From positions 1-64,000 of the forward strand of contig VXCM01003177.1 in the NCBI GenBank assembly GCA_014773175.1: a stretch of 64,000 bases of DNA, read 5' to 3'. The notes beneath the pieces were generated by a model. It searched no databases and was not told the origin of the DNA. It saw only the letters and a program-made list of their open reading frames with translations. The DNA is from Lucifuga dentata. Taxonomy: Eukaryota; Chordata; Actinopteri; Ophidiiformes; Bythitidae. Below, piece after piece: positions 61,171 to 64,000 of the stretch (positions are counted from its first letter, which is position 1; each line of letters starts with the position of its first letter). Both the position numbers and the translations under genes were made by a program.

Positions 61171-61398
61171 GTGCTTCCCCACCTATGCACACCTGGCTGT
61201 TCAAGGAGAGGGAATCTCTCTTTGAATTGCCCTCCCGAGGTTTCTTCCATTTTTTTCATTTTGTGATAAGGTTTTTTTTCGTTCGTTTTCCCTCATTTTC
61301 ATAGAGAGCTTGGGCTGGGTTGGGAACCATTAATGTGTGGGCCCTTAAAGCCCTTCGAACAGTATGTGATACTGGGCTGCACGAATAAATTTGACTGA
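61171..61398 (+). repeat. dispersed repeat with AATAAA tail, copy 2
   Basis: Motifs 'cacacctggctgttcaagga', 'tttgaattgccctcccgagg' and 'gagcttgggctgggttggga', ending 'gaataaatttgactgatga'. Same family and order as the minus-strand copy at 20192-20421. Confidence 0.65.
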
Positions 61399-64000
61399 TG
61401 ACATCACAAGGTTACTTGGAATTGGTGCTTAAGACTACACATTTAAAATTACGACTGCCCCTGGAAGTTGGGGGGTAAAATTCACGAGAAATTGTAGGAG
61501 TGGCTTCAGTTTTCAAACTTGTAGTCAAAGTAACCTTTGTCAACGTCAAACTTCTCAGACTGAAATGGACAGAGATGCAGTATGCTGGGCGTTTGCTGAG
61601 GTCAACAACCTCCATGAGTGAAAGTTGTTGTGCCCAAACAAGTGAAGCAATCCTGTCAGGAGAGTCACTTAGATGTCAATAAGGGACATTGTGTTTGTGT
61701 ATACCCACAAGCCCTGAAAAGAGGTCAAATCATTCAAAGTAAGTGGGGAAAAAAAACAAAACAAAAAAAAAAAAAAAAAAANAAAAAAAAAAAAAAAAAA
61801 AAAAACTGCGTGGGTGTGTCATTGCTGTAGGAGCTTTAATCAGTTATGGTGGTTAAAAATGTGAACATAACATGATTTTTGAATAATTTTATGACGATAA
61901 TCTTCTAAAATACATAAAAGGAAATTATGCAAACTGTGAAGGTGAAGAAATATTACTTCAGGCATCACAATATCTTACATGCAAAAGAAATTTGTATTAT
62001 TTGCGATCGTATCATTTCAACTGTCAGTGAAATACACACAATAAGTACTGACTGGAGTCTGTCTTGCCATGTGATGTCTACATAGGACCAATGCTTTGGG
62101 ATAAAGAGTTTGTTTGATTGACCCTCTGCTCTGACTCAGCTGTTCTTTTTTTGTATGGACTTATTCAGTCCACTCCTGTCTTCATGAATAGGCGATTTGT
62201 TCTTTATCAGAAATCTGTGTATTGGCTTTCAGTTGCTTCAGATCAGGATGTTTTCTGGTGCAGAAGCCAAGACATTTCCCCATTCAGATGCACATGGAAT
62301 GTTGTTGTTCTTCGTTAATACCCCCTTCATTACGATAATTTGATATAAAATAATGTCAAGTAATGTTATTTGTACAAAATCTCAGCTTGTGTGTGTTACA
62401 ACTTTTAGCATCATGTGATAGCACTTGTATGCTCCGAGAAAATTTAATGTGCATGGAATGAAGTGGGAGGTTAAAAACAACCTTCAGTCTCATGCATGTG
62501 AAGTAAAAGTCAAAATGAACCTTGACATTCACTGTACATAAACCTTTCTTAAAATGGGTTAAAAATGACTTTTCATTTTGTAGCAGTGGTTTAAAGTTAC
62601 GTTTCATTTCTGGTCATCTTGGCACCAGTGTTTGTAAAATAAACTCCTGGTTTAGAGTCAGATTTCCACACTTATGACTTTGACTGTAAGGGAGACTTAG
62701 GCTATAAAACACAGGCCATAAAACAGATAGCCTATGTGTTATGGCTTCGTGCAGTCCCAGTGGGAGAGAAGACTGATATATGTGCACGGTATCAGTTTGT
62801 AGATTGCACAATAATAGAAAGTGTAAACCATACCAATCCATCCATGTCCATCATCTTCTGAGAGTTAGTGCAGCTACCTTGAGCTATTAGAACAAAATTT
62901 TAAGCTCTAAGGGAAGTTATGGTGGGGAGAAAAAAAAACAACAACATTGAATTGGGTCCATTGAGCTCTATTAGATTAACATTCAGTGTGGACAAACATC
63001 ATGTGAAACATGCTGGAGCAGCAGACAGAACCAGTCCAAACCAGTTAATCACAGCTGAATTGAATCAAGAAAAACACTAAAGCTTGTGACTAAAGATTTG
63101 GGATTCAGGCTTGTCCTAGACTAAAGCTACATCGAAGTTCAAACAAATTCAAATTTCTTGGACAAGTTAGTTTGAAATGTAGTTTTAGATTTGGGATGTT
63201 TGATATTCTGAAATGTGTCCTCAGAGACTTTTGCTGGAACTATGCTGTGGTGAAAAATAAGCGAGAATGAACAAATTTTAATGCAAACATTTCAAAAGTA
63301 AAATATCAGGTCTCTAGTTGTATTCTTGTAGAAATTACTGGCACTTAAAAAAAACCAAAAACGTTTGTTTTTTTCCAGTTCCCTGTCTGAGTTAACTTTA
63401 CTCTGTGATATGCCCAAGAACTCTGGCTTTCTGGTTGAAAGCACCTTTCTTTAGCGTGCTAATGCAGTATAAGGTCTGCCTGGTGACTGCAGAACTAATG
63501 CTGTCATAGTTCATTTTTCACAGTCTTCAAAATTCACCATAATCAGATCTATCAACTATAATTAAATTCACAAACTGAAGAAAGGAGTAATAACAAGCTA
63601 TAAATCATGGGAATCCAGCAGGATTGTAAATCATTTTTAGAGCAATATTTAGATGCTTCAGCATCAAGTTGGAACTTGCGTTGTAGAGTTTAGTACTGTT
63701 TATGTAACACAAAGCAAAATGTTATTCTAATGACTTATATCACACTGTAAATGCTGTAATGTTATTTAGTTAAAACTAGTTACTTAATTTTAAAGAAAGA
63801 GCAGACCAAATATGATGCCATGTTATGCCAAAGTCAAATACTTTTCAGAAAATTAAGAAGTTTCCTGTGAATGTGAATGTGAATCTTCCTCTGTTTTCAC
63901 AGAAACAAACATGAGGGACTTTCCTAAGGAAGTTTGTCTTCTTCTGGTTTATTGTTCCTATGAACTGTCATATGAGACTTAACAACTGTCTTTATGATCA
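61399..64000. other. spacer without a recognised gene
   Basis: AT-rich, with one long A run and N at about 61762-61805. No exon, RNA gene or transposon was recognised. Confidence 0.45.

Overview
This window looks like nuclear DNA from a teleost fish, probably a percomorph, taken from a draft short-read assembly. The reasons are short split genes with GT-AG introns, AT-rich spacers full of CA, GA and poly-A/T runs, many small non-autonomous DNA transposons, and proteins close to vertebrate families. Nothing bacterial, viral or CRISPR-like was seen.

Three protein-coding genes can be assembled exon by exon. (1) ubl3, minus strand, 28442-35353: five coding exons giving 117 residues, the same length as human UBL3, with the prenylated tail Cys-Cys-Leu-Leu-Leu. 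(2) A FOXO transcription factor, best matched to foxo4, plus strand, 40030-42675: two coding exons giving about 653 residues, with all three AKT sites. Its second exon is split by a 62-base assembly artefact at 42104. (3) A sestrin, minus strand, 49892-59874: nine exons giving 444 residues, closest to SESN3. It keeps the redox-site residues and the GATOR2-contact Asp-Asp pair but has lost the segment that forms the leucine-pocket lid.

Layout: 1-26.9 kb holds no gene I can support. It is spacer with four or five copies of one MITE family, two hAT-like elements and simple repeats. ubl3 (26.97-36.2 kb) and foxo4 (38.5-46 kb) are divergent, with about 2.3 kb between their probable promoters. foxo4 and the sestrin are convergent (tail to tail). 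From 60 kb onward there is the sestrin promoter, a Harbinger-like MITE and unremarkable spacer.

The most interesting system is the FOXO-sestrin pair. SESN3 is a known FoxO target that restrains mTORC1. Here a FOXO gene and a SESN3-like gene are neighbours, and exact FoxO-binding octamers lie in both upstream regions (38440, 39350, 60108). This suggests, but does not prove, a local FOXO-to-sestrin-to-mTORC1 module whose sestrin may have lost leucine sensing.

Assembly quality needs attention. At least ten single-N joins are flanked by exact 61-67 bp duplications, which are unmerged contig overlaps. A perfect 64-bp-arm palindrome in sestrin intron 1 has the same length scale and may also be an artefact.
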